DNA of 64,000 nucleotides, from positions 28,459,208 through 28,523,207 of the forward strand of contig JARWKL010000009.1 of assembly GCA_029961685.1 (NCBI GenBank), in the 5' to 3' direction. The notes below the pieces were generated by a model. It did no database searches and was not told the origin of the DNA. It saw only the letters and a list, made by a program, of their open reading frames with translations. This stretch comes from Aristolochia californica (Eukaryota > Streptophyta > Magnoliopsida > Piperales > Aristolochiaceae). Numbering within the stretch: position 1 is the first letter of the stretch; the number at the start of each line of letters is the position of its first letter. Positions 44,700 to 56,400 of the stretch are shown here, piece after piece. A program made the translations under genes and the position numbers.

Positions 44700-46590
44700 G
44701 CCTCGGATTTGGTAAGAAATTTCTTAAAAATAAGTCGAATGAAGGTTTGGAGTCACTCAAGCTCTGGAAATTTATTGGAAAGGGTTTTGAAATGATTTGA
44801 AATGAAGAGATGGTTAAAATTTTGATTTTGACTCTTCATATTCTCTATTCATGCCATGAATGATCGATCATTCTGTTTCGATTGATCAATCAATCGCTTA
44901 AGTTGATCAATCAACCAATAGACATTGATCGATCATTGACCTTTGTAGGGTGATAGCAATATAATATTTTTGATTTCCACTTCACTCTATTGGCATTACA
45001 TTGATGGAATGTGTTCATTGAGCTATAAATTTTCAGCCTAAGTGAATTAAGGTGGGTTGCTCATGCCTAGTTCTCCTCGAATCTTAGAGAAATGGTCAAA
45101 TCCTAATGGCTTTGTAACATTTTTTACTATTTGATTTTTAGTTGGACAAATTCAATCTTAATAACCTTGGTTTGAACCAGCTCTCTAATAAAGTGGTGTC
45201 TAATTTCTATGTGTTTTGTTCAAGAGTGGTGAACCAGATTCTAACTTAGACTTATGACGCTCATGTTGTCACAATTGACTAAAATTTCTTTTTACTCTAA
45301 GCCGCAGTCATCTAGTTGTTGATTCATCCAAAGAAGTTAAGCACAACAACTTCCACACGCTATCTATTTAGTTGTAGTAGTGGATAGTGTAACCGAATGT
45401 TGTTTCTTGGAAAACCAAAAGACAAACATATTTCTAAGTAATTGGCAACTATCACTAGTACTCTTTCTATCAATTTTGTCACCAAAAAAATCAGCATCGG
45501 AGTAACCGACTAGATCAATGGCTGAAGAGTTTTGAGTACCAAAGACCTAAGTTGGGTGTCCCAAGAAGATAACAAAAAAATATTTTCACTACCACTAAGT
45601 GAGATTATCTAGGATCGGATTGAAATCAAGCACATAGGCATACCAAAAAATTATGTTTGGCCTACTGGCTGAAAATATAGTAGGGATCTTGTCATCCTTC
45701 TATTGAGTTTATGATCTATGGCCCTACCAGATTTATCCTAGTCAAGTTTCAAGGATGAACTCATGGGTGTGCTAGTTGACTTGAGATTTGTTTTGTTGAA
45801 TATCTTACACATTCTCATAGTGTATTTGGACTGATTTATGAGTGTGCCATTTTTTGTTTGTGTTGCTTGAAGTCCAAGGATGAATGTGAGTTCACCCAAT
45901 ATACTCATTTCAAACTCATTCTTAATTTCACTAGAAATTTTTTAAAATCTAAAAGGTTTTTAGAACCAAATATGATATCATCCACATAAATTTGAACGAT
46001 AATTAAATCTTGATCGTGTTTCTTCATAAATAGTGCCTTATCTATACTTCCTCTCTTATAGCCATTCTTTTCTAAGAATTATCTTAATATTTTATACCAT
46101 ACTCTAGGAGCTTGCTTTAACCCATATAAAGCTTTATGTAATTTGTATGCATAGTCATTGGTTATATCTTCAAAAGCTTCAGGTTGTTCAACATCTACTT
46201 CTTCTTAAATGTACCCATTTAAAATGCACTCTTAACATCCATTTGGTACAATTTTAATTTCATGTGACATGCATAGGCTAGGAGGATTCAAATTGCCTCC
46301 ATTTTTGCCTAGAGTGCATAGGCTTCTTTGAAATCAATGTCATCTTCTTGGTTATGTCCTTTGGCAACTAACCTAGTTTTGTTTCTCTACCTGATTTTCT
46401 TCATTAACTTTGTTTTTTAAAGACCCACTTTGTTCCTATGACATGTTGATTTTTGGGTCTAGGTACTAGATTCCAAAATTTGTTTATTTTTCGAATTGAT
46501 TCAATTCTTCCTGCATTGCCATGATCAATAAATCATCTTTTTCAGCCTCGACAAAGTTTTTGGGATCTATGTGAGAAACAAAGGCTTTGT
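44700..46590 (-). pseudogene. SIRE-like copia reverse transcriptase-RNase H remnant F3
   Basis: On the minus strand: the RT start (EELNQFEKNKFWNLVPRP, then GTKWVF; 46400-46530), [20 protein letters not shown] and [16 protein letters not shown] (46100-46200), catalytic QIYVDDIIFGSKN (45965-46010) intact, and RNase H with VGYSDADFFGDKIDRKSTS (45440-45510) and SRTKHIEIRHHFIREL-like text (about 45190). The 3' untranslated part, 44700-45045, contains GATCGATC palindromes at 44860-44945. Frequent stops and shifts. Its orientation is opposite to F1/F2. Confidence 0.85.
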
Positions 46591-46920
46591 ATGCCATAGT
46601 CTCATGAATTGCTCTTCTTTTTTTAATCTTGCTTTGAGGTGTATATTTTTGTTATGAAGGTCGAATCTCCCTTATGCAAAAGGTGTATTTTTTTTGTATG
46701 TATTTTCACTCTCTTTTACAGGTTCATCTATAACCTAGAATCTAGACAGGAAGGCTTGTTACTTGTACAATCTCAAGAGATTTATAAAAGTAATGTATTG
46801 ATTATTACACATGGCTTAAAAGTGGGTTCAAATCTCTTTTGTGTTATTTTCTGGCTAATAGAGCTTATTAGTTAAAATTTTCAAGCAAGGGTTCTTGGGC
46901 AGTGAATGTCAAATATGGGC
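46591..46920. repeat. Repeat shared with 15369-15700
   Basis: About 300 bp nearly collinear with 15369-15700 (GTCTCATGA.TTGCTCTTCT.. GCTAATAGAGCTTATTAG). It resembles the R/U5 end of a SIRE-type LTR (compare 20040-20190, TTCATTTAGAACCTGACTAAATCTA), so it is possibly an LTR end joined to H. No coding sequence. Confidence 0.45.
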
Positions 46921-47155
46921 TCACCTTGGTTTGGGATCCATTTGCTATTGAAATAAACTTCTCAGTCAAACAAGGAAAGATAGAACACAAGAGGTTACCA
47001 TTACCTATCAAATGCTCAGAGGTGCCAGAGTCAATGATCCACGATGGAGAAGTAGCCAAAACCATACTTGTTATAGTAGTAGCAGCAATAGGAGAAGCCT
47101 TGTTTGGGGAGGCTTGGTTTGGGGTAGGGACCATCGTATGTTTTATCTTCTGAAG

Positions 47156-47546
47156 TGTTGGAAGATGGGCTCAAGCCCACAAGCTCAAGTCTAGAAGCCC
47201 ACATGTTAAAGGAGTGGCAAAGTGGTTATTTATGGTATGTTCCATAAGGATGACATGAAGATGTAAATACGTTGTCTTATTTTGTCTTTTAATCTATTGA
47301 GTTGTAATCCTAAGGTTTTTGTAACACTATAAATAAGAGCATTGTCTAAGAGGCAAGGAATTCAAGCCTTCTCCTCTCTTTGAGAAATAGTTCAGCCACC
47401 CTCTCTTCTCCCTTGATGCATTCTCTTCTTCCCTTAATCCAAACTCTCCTCTCTCACGTCCTTCTTCTTTCTCCTTCTTCTCGCTCTTCTCTCATTCTTC
47501 TTCCATGTTAACCTAAAGTCCTTCTCATGGGGTCCTAGCTTCTACC
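47156..47546 (+). repeat. C 5' LTR
   Basis: 391 bp, TGTTGGAAGATGGGCTC..TTCTACC (last base changed). TATA box at 47336-47343. Confidence 0.9.
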
Positions 47547-47949
47547 TGGTATTAGAGCATGGAGTTTAGGATCCCTATTCAACTAGTTATGTCCTCCATT
47601 CAAGAAGTTGTCTATAGAAGGACTCCTGCCATGAAGAGATAGGTAAAATCTAGTTTTTTTTTTACATTCTCTCTTTTTGGTTTCTATTTTTTTCTCTCTT
47701 CTTGGATGCTTGAGTCACGTCAAGTCAGATAATCTTCATAAACATTGTGAAGATCTATCTTTTATGAGAAACAAGATGTTATAGTCTTGATCAACTTATA
47801 GCAATTACACAATTGATCAAAGGTTGTTTGTCCCTGTTTTTATGATTTGAATTATGTTGAATTTATGGAAAAGAGAAATACTTCATTGACTTCATTAACT
47901 TATCATAATTAGAGTACATGAAACTCTATTTATAATAAAGGAAGGTAGT

Positions 47950-48304
47950 TATTACGGTCCCGGATCTGACACATGGATTCGTAGGGAAGAAGAAGAGAAA
48001 GACGAAAATCAAGGCAAAGGGAAGCTTGAAAACCCTTGGTTCTTTGAGGAGAACGCACACCCCTAAGCTTGTTGAGGAGAACTCAAATTCCTATTTATGC
48101 TAAATCAATGCTTGCCTTTCTCTAAACTCTTACCCCTTAAATAGGGTTCACCCTAACAAGGTTTAAGATAAAATATTATAAAAATACCCTTATAAAATAA
48201 AAAAATTCAAAAAGGCCCATGTGACCATTTAATTCTTTAACTGAAATAAAATAAAGTAAATTAAAGAAAAAAATTAAAATAATAATTTTATTGCGTTCAT
48301 AACA
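47950..48304 (-). repeat. D 3' LTR
   Basis: 355 bp, TATTACGGTCCCGGATC..GTTCATAACA on the plus strand; the TG end has become TA. Confidence 0.85.
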
Positions 48305-48481
48305 TTACACCCCCTTGGGAGAGAGAGCTTGTCCTCAAGCTCAAAGGTAGGGTCTACTTGCCCGTGCCGACGTCTCCACCTGTTCTCAAGTATCAACCAC
48401 AGTATCTGTGTCAGCCCTTTGGACTAAAAAACTGGAGCATCCAACTAGAGAAGCAACTTTTTTTTTTCGATACTGCCAGAA

Positions 48482-48874
48482 TCACTTGTTGTAGCATACC
48501 CCAATACAGATACGCAATCGAACAACAAGTTGAACTATCATCTGTGCCAAATTGGTAACTTCTGCTTCGACATGAATAGCCTTTGTGGGATCTGCCCCAA
48601 CAATTGCCTCATTGGCAAAATGCAGCATGTCCCCGGTAACCTCAGTCTTTGGACCCAGTCCATGTTCAGCAAATTGCCCAGCATTCTCGACTAAAGTACC
48701 ATGGTTGTAAGCACTGAGCATACATAGGTAAGTGAACTCATCTGGTCCAATGTCATGAGCTTCCATTGTACCAAATAGTTCTAGGGATACTATGCATAAC
48801 CTATGTGTTGTAGAACCAACAGCTTCATCTATGGATCCCTTACGATCCATTACAATGGACACATTCACATGCAT
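48482..48874 (-). pseudogene. Captured PPR-like open frame in D
   Basis: A 130-codon frame on the minus strand. The middle, LFGTMEAHDIGPDEFTYLCM followed by LSAYNHGTLVE, resembles a PPR motif of the PLS type (LF..M...G..PDE.TYL..LSAC.H.GLVE). Residues before and after are not recognised. PPR proteins bind organellar RNA; this piece is too short to do so. It may be joined from several sources. Confidence 0.45.
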
Positions 48875-48889
48875 GAGGCTTAACTAAAC

Positions 48890-49133
48890 AAAATCGTGCC
48901 CAAAGCTCCCATACCAATGAAGTGCGCATAAACAACAACATACTTCTGTTGTTGAAGTCTTTGCTGCAGCCGCAGACCAATATGGTGTAGGCTTGTGTTG
49001 GTAACAGTTTGTGGGGTGACCACGAAATACTCCATAATATCCCAATCTGCCCGTTGTGTGCTATTTTCAGCAACCTTGTATTGAAGCTCACCGGAAATAG
49101 TATCCCCACCCCTTGACTCCTTGTTGTATTCAT
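48890..49133 (-). pseudogene. Unrecognised coding-like stretch in D
   Basis: On the minus strand the frame reading YFVVTPQTVTNTSLHHIGLR and then QQQKYVVVYAHFIGMGALGT has normal protein composition over ~65 codons and looks like host exon sequence, but I cannot name the family. It ends at a stop before the frame at 48874. Confidence 0.35.
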
Positions 49134-49291
49134 GTAGAATAGTATCCGAAACTAAACACCTATATGCTGTCCAGGCACCCAGAATTTAAATTTTTTCCCT
49201 TCAACAATCATAAAAATCATTCTCCACAGTAGATTCTCCACCATTTCCAGAAAAACCAAACTGCAAAGCATAAAAATCATCAAATTCAGCA

Positions 49292-49470
49292 ATGATTGCT
49301 GGCTATCTAGCAGCAAACTTTTCTGCACTGCCACAACAGCAATGTGTCCTTGGTTGTCTAGCAGCACTGTGTCTTGCACTGGGACAGCAACATTGTGTCT
49401 TTGGCTGTCTAGCAGAAATATACGCTGGACAGCCACAACAGCATTGTTTGCTTGGCTGGCTGCCAGCACT
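49292..49470 (-). repeat. 51-bp minisatellite within a D open frame
   Basis: About three and a half units of 51 bp (17 codons), each with CTGTCTAGCAG and CAGCAACATTGT-like words on the plus strand. On the minus strand the units encode LLDSQRHNVAVPVQDTV, LLDNQGHIAVVAVQKSL and LLDSQQS. The frame stays open through the repeats. Confidence 0.75.
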
Positions 49471-49619
49471 GGTTTCATCAGTGCCACTGGTGGCAGCACT
49501 GGTTGCTGCAGTGCCACAGCAGTAGCACAAAACAATTTGTGGAAGAACCCAAGTGCTGCAAAACCAGCAGGTTCCTCCTGTCTCCTCTCCCGAATCCTTC
49601 CATCTAGGTCAGAAGCTCC

Positions 49620-49895
49620 CACGTTTGCATCTTGTAGGAGTCCTTTATATACAGCATCTATCAAAATTGCATATGTAGCAACAGAGGGAAGAACATTAAT
49701 TTTCTCTAATGAATCAAACAGCCTAAATGCTTCCACCAGACATCCCACATGGCACAAACCATTAAGCATTGCATTACAAGTAACTAGATAGGGATTGACA
49801 CCCTTGGCTCTCATCCTCTCACAGAGAACCAAAGTCTCTTTAAGACATCCTTCTTGACAGAACCCATCAACCATAATAGTAATAAAAAGCATCCC
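49620..49895 (-). pseudogene. Captured PPR protein fragment in D
   Basis: The minus-strand frame contains TIMVDGFCQEGCLKETLVLC, KGVNPYLVTCNAMLNGLC, VEAFRLFDSLEKINVLPSVA and TYAILIDAV: at least two consecutive P-class pentatricopeptide repeats (VTYN.L..GLC..G...EA..LF). Such proteins process organellar RNA. The frame continues to 49152 through unrelated sequence and the minisatellite, giving a 246-codon chimera. No PPR N-terminus or targeting peptide is present. Confidence 0.7.
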
Positions 49896-50131
49896 CCCAT
49901 CATATTTTGCACCAATTCTAGAAAACTCAAATTGTTAAGTAGTAAATTACAGTATTCCCCCTGTCTGCCTGGCATTTCATCATACCACTGCCCGTCCTCT
50001 TCCAATTTTCTTATCACCTCTGAATTAGCTCCAACCTGACTATCTACTGGAGCCCATTTTTGCACTATAATAGCAGCAACCAGTGGACACTTCGTCCTAC
50101 AGTTCAACCCAGCCACAAAAAAATCATACAT

Positions 50132-50515
50132 CTACATGACAATTCCCACTGTGTAGCTCCCTAGATGGCCACGAGCATGTTGTGTCTTGCAATAAGTGAA
50201 AGCAACTAAACAACCATCAATAATTGGAAGAATCTCAATAAATTTAGTCTTTCTCACCTTTGGAAAATTAAGTGTTGGCAATGTCTTCCTAGTCGAGAGT
50301 CTTACTGCTTGACCCTTGAGTGTCTCCTCAATTACTTCAACAACATGGTCTATTTTTTGCACTCCAATTATACTAATCCGTTCAAGCACCTTCAAGTCTC
50401 TACTGCCTTGAGACACACACCCAGCCAAAACAAGGTACTTACCATCCTTTTTGCAATTAGACTTTATAGTTTCCATGGCTGATTGAGTAGGAGATTTCAT
50501 AGTACACATATTCAT
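50132..50515 (-). pseudogene. Captured CDKAL1-type tRNA methylthiotransferase fragment
   Basis: A 127-codon minus-strand frame resembling the N-terminal MTTase domain of CDKAL1-like threonylcarbamoyladenosine tRNA methylthiotransferase: NMCTMKSPTQSAMETI, LVLAGCVSQGSRDLK, RISIIGVQKIDHVVEVIEET, RLSTRKTLP, FIEILPI and TYCKTQHARGHLGSYTV. The enzyme adds a methylthio group to t6A37 of tRNA using radical-SAM chemistry. The radical-SAM cysteine triad, CLGACTYC in the family, reads CLVAFTYC, so one cluster ligand is lost. It covers about a quarter of the normal protein and has no intron. Confidence 0.78.
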
Positions 50516-50589
50516 GAACCAAAGATCCCAGTAAAATTTTTGGGTTGAAAAACTGTGTTGGTTTCTGCGCTCCTGGGCTGTCTAAGCAC

Positions 50590-51140
50590 TCAGATAATTA
50601 TGTGCACCATACAAGTCTCCAGTTTCACCCTCTTCACGAATTGCTTGTATGTTGAGCCAAGCAGCAACAACAAAGGGAACCTCCACGTCTGAAGGTTTAG
50701 ATTGAACCATCGTCTTAGCAGCACCCACCAGCATATCTTTGTAAAAACCACAAGCAATCTCAGCGGCAAAGTACTCTTCATCCTCGGTATCTAATCATGC
50801 CTCTGATGTGTTAGGAACAAAACCTTCCAACATTATCCTCTAAAGCATTTCTAAAATTGTATCATATATGTCTTTGGATAGAGAATGGTCACTATTTTCA
50901 GCAAAGAACTCATAAATCATGGAATTTCACGACACTAAATCTTGCATAACCAATCCATACATGGGACCCAAAAATTTCAGCCCAACTTTGTCAATTTGAT
51001 CAAGGAAAAACTCACTGCTGCTGGTCCCATCAATAAAAAAATCATTCGTCCACAGAATTATCTCAACCCTGCCCTAAATACCCAACAATTTTTTATCACC
51101 AAAATTCACATCTGGCTGAAGAATTTTGACAAACAGTGGT
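50590..51140 (-). pseudogene. Further host-like sequence in D
   Basis: One minus-strand frame reads IYEFFAENSDHSLSKDIYDT, EGFVPNTSEA and, after a stop, KTMVQSKPSDVEVPFVVAAW and LNIQAIREEGETGDLYGAHN. The GFVPNTSEA.LD.EDEE text recalls the end of PPR E/DYW proteins, but the rest is unrecognised. Probably eroded captured exons. Confidence 0.35.
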
Positions 51141-52042
51141 TAAGTAGCAGACAAATCATCCAAAAGATTACACACAAGGTTGCCAAATTGATACGAGACA
51201 TGCACACTACTGCAATTCTCGTCAATAGAAAAATAAAACAACACCCTTAAAAAAATTTCTATCAATCCCAGCATCCCCAAAAAAATTTCATCTCGAAATT
51301 CATACACACAAGCCGGAATTCTTGAAATTGTGCACTGTTTCTCTGCTTCATGGAACAAAGAACCTCCGTCCCCAATTTTCGAGCAGCGTTGCTGCTGTTC
51401 AGGCCCTTGGAGCCCCATCAACCCCATGGAACAACCGATTTGACCTAAAAATCGATGGCATTTCAGAAGCTTACCCCAAATGCGTTGAAGTCTGTTCCCC
51501 ACTAGACTGCTGAGAGAGAGAGAGAGAGATTGAGAGTGAGAGTGAGAATCCAGAAGCCAAAGCCCACCGGATTTTTTTCCGTCGGCACCTCCTCTTTTTT
51601 TGGAGGCGAATAGCTGAGGCTTCACAGCTTGGAGAGTTTTCGAGACAGAGGAGGGACGACCGAAGTGATTCTCCGAGATAGATTCAGATTGGAATTTTTC
51701 CATCTTTTGTTCTTGGAGACATTCTACTAGCCGTGAGAAAGGATTTTTTTAGGTCGAACCCAAATCAGCCATTACTAATGAGGTTGTTTTTGTAGAATAC
51801 CCCTCCAATTTCAGATTTCCAAGGCCCTTCTTAGAGATTCTCATGGTTCCCAGTTTCGAATTTGAGTTCGCACCCAAATCGTCCACAGAGATTTCGGATG
51901 GTGAACAACAGGACTAGGATTTCCCTGCTCGGGAAATTTTTAATTTTTCTGGCCCATGGCTTGTCTTCCCGTCCGAGACAGCGTCTCCTGCCTTTCCTTC
52001 TGTGAATTTTTCATGCTCGGAGGATTTAGGTCGTATGTCCTT
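51141..52042 (-). other. D interior, 5' part
   Basis: A 187-codon minus-strand frame (51140-51703) includes a Ser/Leu-rich low-complexity run from GAGAGAGAG (51510-51540). No domain recognised. The stretch 51704-52042 resembles gag-flanking or host 5' untranslated sequence. Confidence 0.4.
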
Positions 52043-52201
52043 TTAAGTGGCAGCGAGATACCTCTCCATTAGAGAAATTTGAATGGAAGTTCTACGCATT
52101 CCGTCCCGCAAAGTTTCTTCCCTTACTATAAGTCCTACATGTATTTCTTCCAATAAATCAAGCATGGCAATCCATTTTTCTTGGGACGAAGAATCGCTCA
52201 T
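52043..52201 (-). pseudogene. D gag N-terminal remnant
   Basis: Starts MSDSSSQEKWIAMLDLLEEI on the minus strand, 10 bp after the primer site, as in the gypsy gag at 5059. Ends after 52 codons; the rest of gag is replaced. Confidence 0.7.
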
Positions 52202-52224
52202 TTTGTTCCCGCTCTGATACCAAT

Positions 52225-52517
52225 TGTTATGGTCCCGGATCTGACACATGAATTCGTAGGGAAGAAGAAGAGAGAGATGAAAATCAAGGCAAAGGGAAGC
52301 TTGAAAACCATAGGATTTTTTAGGAGAACGCACATCCCTGAGCTCGTTGAGGAGAACTCAAATCCTTGTTTATGTTAAATCAATGCTTGTCTTTCTTATT
52401 ACTCTTACCCCTTAAATAGGGTTCACCCTTACATGGCCTATTAATTCTTTAACTGAAATAAAATAAAGTAAATTAAAGAAAAATAATTAAAATAATAATG
52501 TCATTACGTGCATAACA
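52225..52517 (-). repeat. D 5' LTR
   Basis: 293 bp, TGTTATGGTCCCGGATC..GTGCATAACA on the plus strand. It lacks about 60 bp present in the 3' LTR after TTCACCCT. Confidence 0.85.
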
Positions 52518-52869
52518 GTAGTAGAGTCCAATTACAATAAAACTACCTTTATCCCAATTACACCCAAACTCTAACACTTAAAAATAAGTCCTAGCATAAT
52601 TAAATAACTCAATATAGATAAAAGACAAACATAACTCAAACTAGAACTCTTCTAGGACGTGAGCATAAGATAAAGATGCCTTTTTGAGTCCTTCTTGATC
52701 TTCCAGCTTAGGTGATAAGGACGTCAGCTATTGGAAATCATAGTGGGTCCTACTTCTTATGTGTTTGGGCCCATCTTGTGGGCCTTCCTTGTTTGTGTGG
52801 CTTATCTTATAATACTCTTAGTTATGTGGGTCTTCCTTGATCATGTGGGTTTGGGCCTATCTTCCAACA

Positions 52870-53421
52870 AATTCAGTTATGTTTATGTGACGTGAATCAA
52901 ACATTATTGATTTGGGATTCCAGCATATGTTGTTGTCAATTCTCAAATCTAACGGTACTCATGGGATTGTGTTATGTTGTTGGATGACCGTCATATGGTT
53001 AGAATTCTAGCATTTACTTATTCCTAGTGTTTCTTTATATTTTTTAACTTCAGAAATTGAATTTTTTTGTGTTGAAGTATTCTCATGAGTTGGACATTTT
53101 TTTTTGCCAAGAAATTGCTCTCGGTATGCCAAGAAAGGTCGTGTTTACATTTGCTCTCATTTTTGTGGTTGAGTTTGGATGAAGAATAAGAGTTGCATCT
53201 ATTCTCTTCTCTCTATTTTTTTGAGAAATATAAGAGAATTTGAGTAGTGGCTGGTTTTTGTTTTCACTTGACAAAAGCACTAATTTTTTCATGATTCGGT
53301 GCTTATTCTCGTGAAAATATTCTCTACTTATTTTTTGTGGCTAATTTAGTCTACGGATTACGTTGTGTAATTTTTATTCGAGACCTTTTACAATTGACCT
53401 CAACAATTGATTTGCGTCAAC
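52870..53421 (+). other. C untranslated leader, right part
   Basis: Continues the leader interrupted at 47855; collinear with 8100-8661 of B1 (TTGTGTTATGTTGTTGGATG block). No coding signal. Confidence 0.6.
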
Positions 53422-56400
53422 ATGGAGAGTGGACATTTGAGTAATAAGAGTAACATACTCTGAATTACTACAATTCCACTAAGAGGTCTTTCCAATTAGC
53501 TCAACTGGTCACAATCGATACGGAGGGTTCTCATTACTCATGACCTTCTCGGTCATGTTCTCAAAATCCCTCCTTCGATTGATGAAGAAGATGAAGTCTA
53601 CTCCACGAGGATCTACTGTTGTCACTACCATTGCCTCAAGTATGCTTTCTTCCTCTTCAACCCCTTCCTCTTGGATCATTGACTCCAGGGCTTCCCACCA
53701 CTTGTTAGGTAACAAACACATTCTTCATTCATTGTCTCTATGTCTTACTCATAAATTTGTCACTATTGCTAATGGTTCTCAAACCAAGGTGCTTGGCAAG
53801 GGTTCCTCCTCTCTTACAGTGTCTATTCCTCTTCAAGATGTGTTGTTTGTTCCTCAATTTCCATTAAATTTGCTCTTCTTTAGTCAATTAACAAAACAAT
53901 TGAATTGTTTAGTCACCTTCTCACCATCTTCATATATATTTGAGGATCTAACTACAAAACATGTGATTGGTGGCACCCATGAAAAAAGGGGGTTATACTA
54001 TTCTACTCTTATACTAGTAGTTGCTATTTCATCCACTACGTCCAAAGCTCAACTTTGGCATAATTGGCTTGGCCATCCATATACCTCGTCACTTCATTCT
54101 TTAGTTCCAACTCTTAAATCTTTGTCTAATTTTAATTGTGAGGCTTATCAATTAAGTAAGCATGTTAAGAGTACATATTTTCCTCGTCTTACAACTACCA
54201 GTACTGCTCTGTTTGTATTAATACACTCTGATGTATGGAGAACTTTAAAGGTCTCTAACATTTTTCACGTTCAATATTTTGTTACTTTTGTGGACGATTT
54301 TACCCTTGTGACTTGGTTGTTTTTGTTTAAAGAGCATTCAGAAATTCTTTTTATTTTTAAAAACTTTCATGCAATGGTTCTGACACAATTTGGGAAAAAA
54401 ATTCAAATCCTTAGATCTGATAATGCTAAGGAATATTTGTCTAACAAGTTTAAATCATTTTGTGACGGTAATGGGCTTCTTCATCAAACATCATATGCCT
54501 ATACCCCTCAACAAAATGGTGTTGTTCAAAGAAAGAATCGTCACCTCTTTGAAGTTGCTCGGGGCCTCCTCTACTCGATGAAGGTACTCTACTTTTATAG
54601 GCCTCATGCTATTCTTACTGCATGTTTTCTCATCAATAGGTTACCTTCATCAGTGCATAGAAATCAAAGTCCGTATTATGTTTGTTTCATGGTGAAGATC
54701 CATTTTCTCTTCCTCTTAAAGTAATTGGTTGCACATGTTTTATTCATGATACTTCACCACATAAAAGTAAAGTTGATCCTCGGTCTCTGAAGTGTATTTT
54801 TTTTGGATATTCTCGAACTCAGAAAGGATATATTTGTTATAATCCTACACTTTAGAGGTTGATGGTATCTGGGGATGTGACTTTCTTTGAAGACACTTCC
54901 TTTTACTCCTCACATGAGGCTTCTCCAGGATTTACATTTCCTCCTACCACTCCATGTCTTCTTGTGCCAATTAATGAAGATCTTACTAATCCCCTGATGC
55001 ACTGGTCGTCCTCTCACCTGTGGAGTTGTCATATCCACCTGAGGCAAGTCTTTCTCTTCTTATGTTTGGCCTTGAATTTGATACTCGGCCTATTACGTTA
55101 TGAAAGGAAACTCGTTCATGTACTATGTCTCATCCAATTGCCGAAATTATATCTTCTCATCGCTTATCTTCTGAGAGTGTTCAGTTTCTTGCTTCTCTTT
55201 CGTCTGTTTCCATACCACAATCCTATCAGGAGGCCCTGAAGCATCCAGGATGGAAGGCGGCTATGGATGAAGATATGCATGCACTATATGAAAATCAAAC
55301 CTGGACATTGGCATCATTACCAAAAGGGAAAAGACCAGTTGGTAGTGGATGGGTTTTTTCGATGAAATACAACCCCGATGGGTCTGTTGTTCGCCTTAAA
55401 GCATGACTAATTGCAAAAGGTTATACTCAATGCTATGGGATAGATTATGAAGAAAATTTCTCTCCAATTTCAAAACTGAACTCGGTACGTATCATCCTCT
55501 CTATTGTTGCAAACTCATCATGGCTAGTATATCAGATCGATGTAAAAAATATATTTTTAAATAGTGATATACGTGAAGAAATGTATATGGTCCAACCACT
55601 AGGATATGTGGTTGAGAGGGAGTCCATAAGTTAGTTAAAGAAATCTTTATATGGGGTTAAACAGTCCCCTCGGGCCTGGTTTAATAAATTTAGTCAAGCG
55701 CTTCTACGATTTGGCTTTCGTTGGTGCTCGGTTGATCACTTATATGTTAAAAATACTATCAAAGGAAAGATATTATTGGCCTTGTATGTTGATGATATTA
55801 TCTTCATTGGGAATGATGCTCATAGTATAAAGAAGTGAAGAATATGATATGTCAAGAGTTTAAGACTAAAGATTTGGGTAAGCTCAAGTATTTTCTGGGT
55901 ATAGAAGTCCTTTAGTCAACACATGGGATAGTATTGTCTCAAAGAAAATACGTCTTGGATCTTCTTGAAGAAATAAGAATTTAGGGTTGTAGACCAATTG
56001 ATACACCTATGAATGCAAATGAAAAATTGTGTTATAAAACTGGAGAAGATGTTGACACTGGCAAATATCAAAGATTCATGGGAAACTTGATCTATCTCAT
56101 GGTAACCAGGTAAGATATATCATTGTTGTGAGCGTGGTAAGACAATTCATGAACAAACTACAAATTACTCACTAGCAAGCTTTGGAGAGAATACTATGAT
56201 ACTTAAAAGGTACTCCAGGAAGAGGATTGTTATATAAAAAAACATGGGCACTTCAATATAGAAGGCTTCTCAAATGCAGATTGGGCTGGATCACCCGATG
56301 ATTGAAAATCTACGTCTCGGTATTGTACCCTTGTTGGGGAGAACTCGGTCACATGAAAAAGCAAAAGCAAAACATGGTTTCAAGATTTAGTGTTGAAGTA

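Larger units (their letters stand above)
47950..52517 (-). mobile_element. Non-autonomous gypsy element D with captured host sequence
   Basis: The LTRs are 47950-48304 and 52225-52517. Primer site (TGGTATCAGAGC on the minus strand) is at 52211-52222. The end of gypsy pol plus the polypurine tract (GAGCTTGAGGACAAGCTC.., CAAGGGGG) is at 48305-48350. Perfect GTAGT duplication at 47945-47949 and 52518-52522. Between a gag remnant (52043-52201) and the pol tail, reverse transcriptase and integrase are absent; in their place are stretches resembling PPR genes and a CDKAL1-type gene. It must have moved in trans. Confidence 0.88.
47855..52869 (-). repeat. Solo LTR A5, split by gypsy D
   Basis: Family A LTR on the minus strand: 47855-47949 and 52518-52869. 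Outer flanks AATTA (47850-47854) and AATTC (52870-52874) form a 5-bp duplication with one change in the C leader. No second LTR or interior, so it is a solo LTR that received D afterwards. Confidence 0.82.

Noticed and set aside
50132..50515. CDKAL1-like frame as a functional host gene
   Set aside because: It covers only part of the protein, has lost a radical-SAM cysteine and lies between paired gypsy LTRs with a target duplication.
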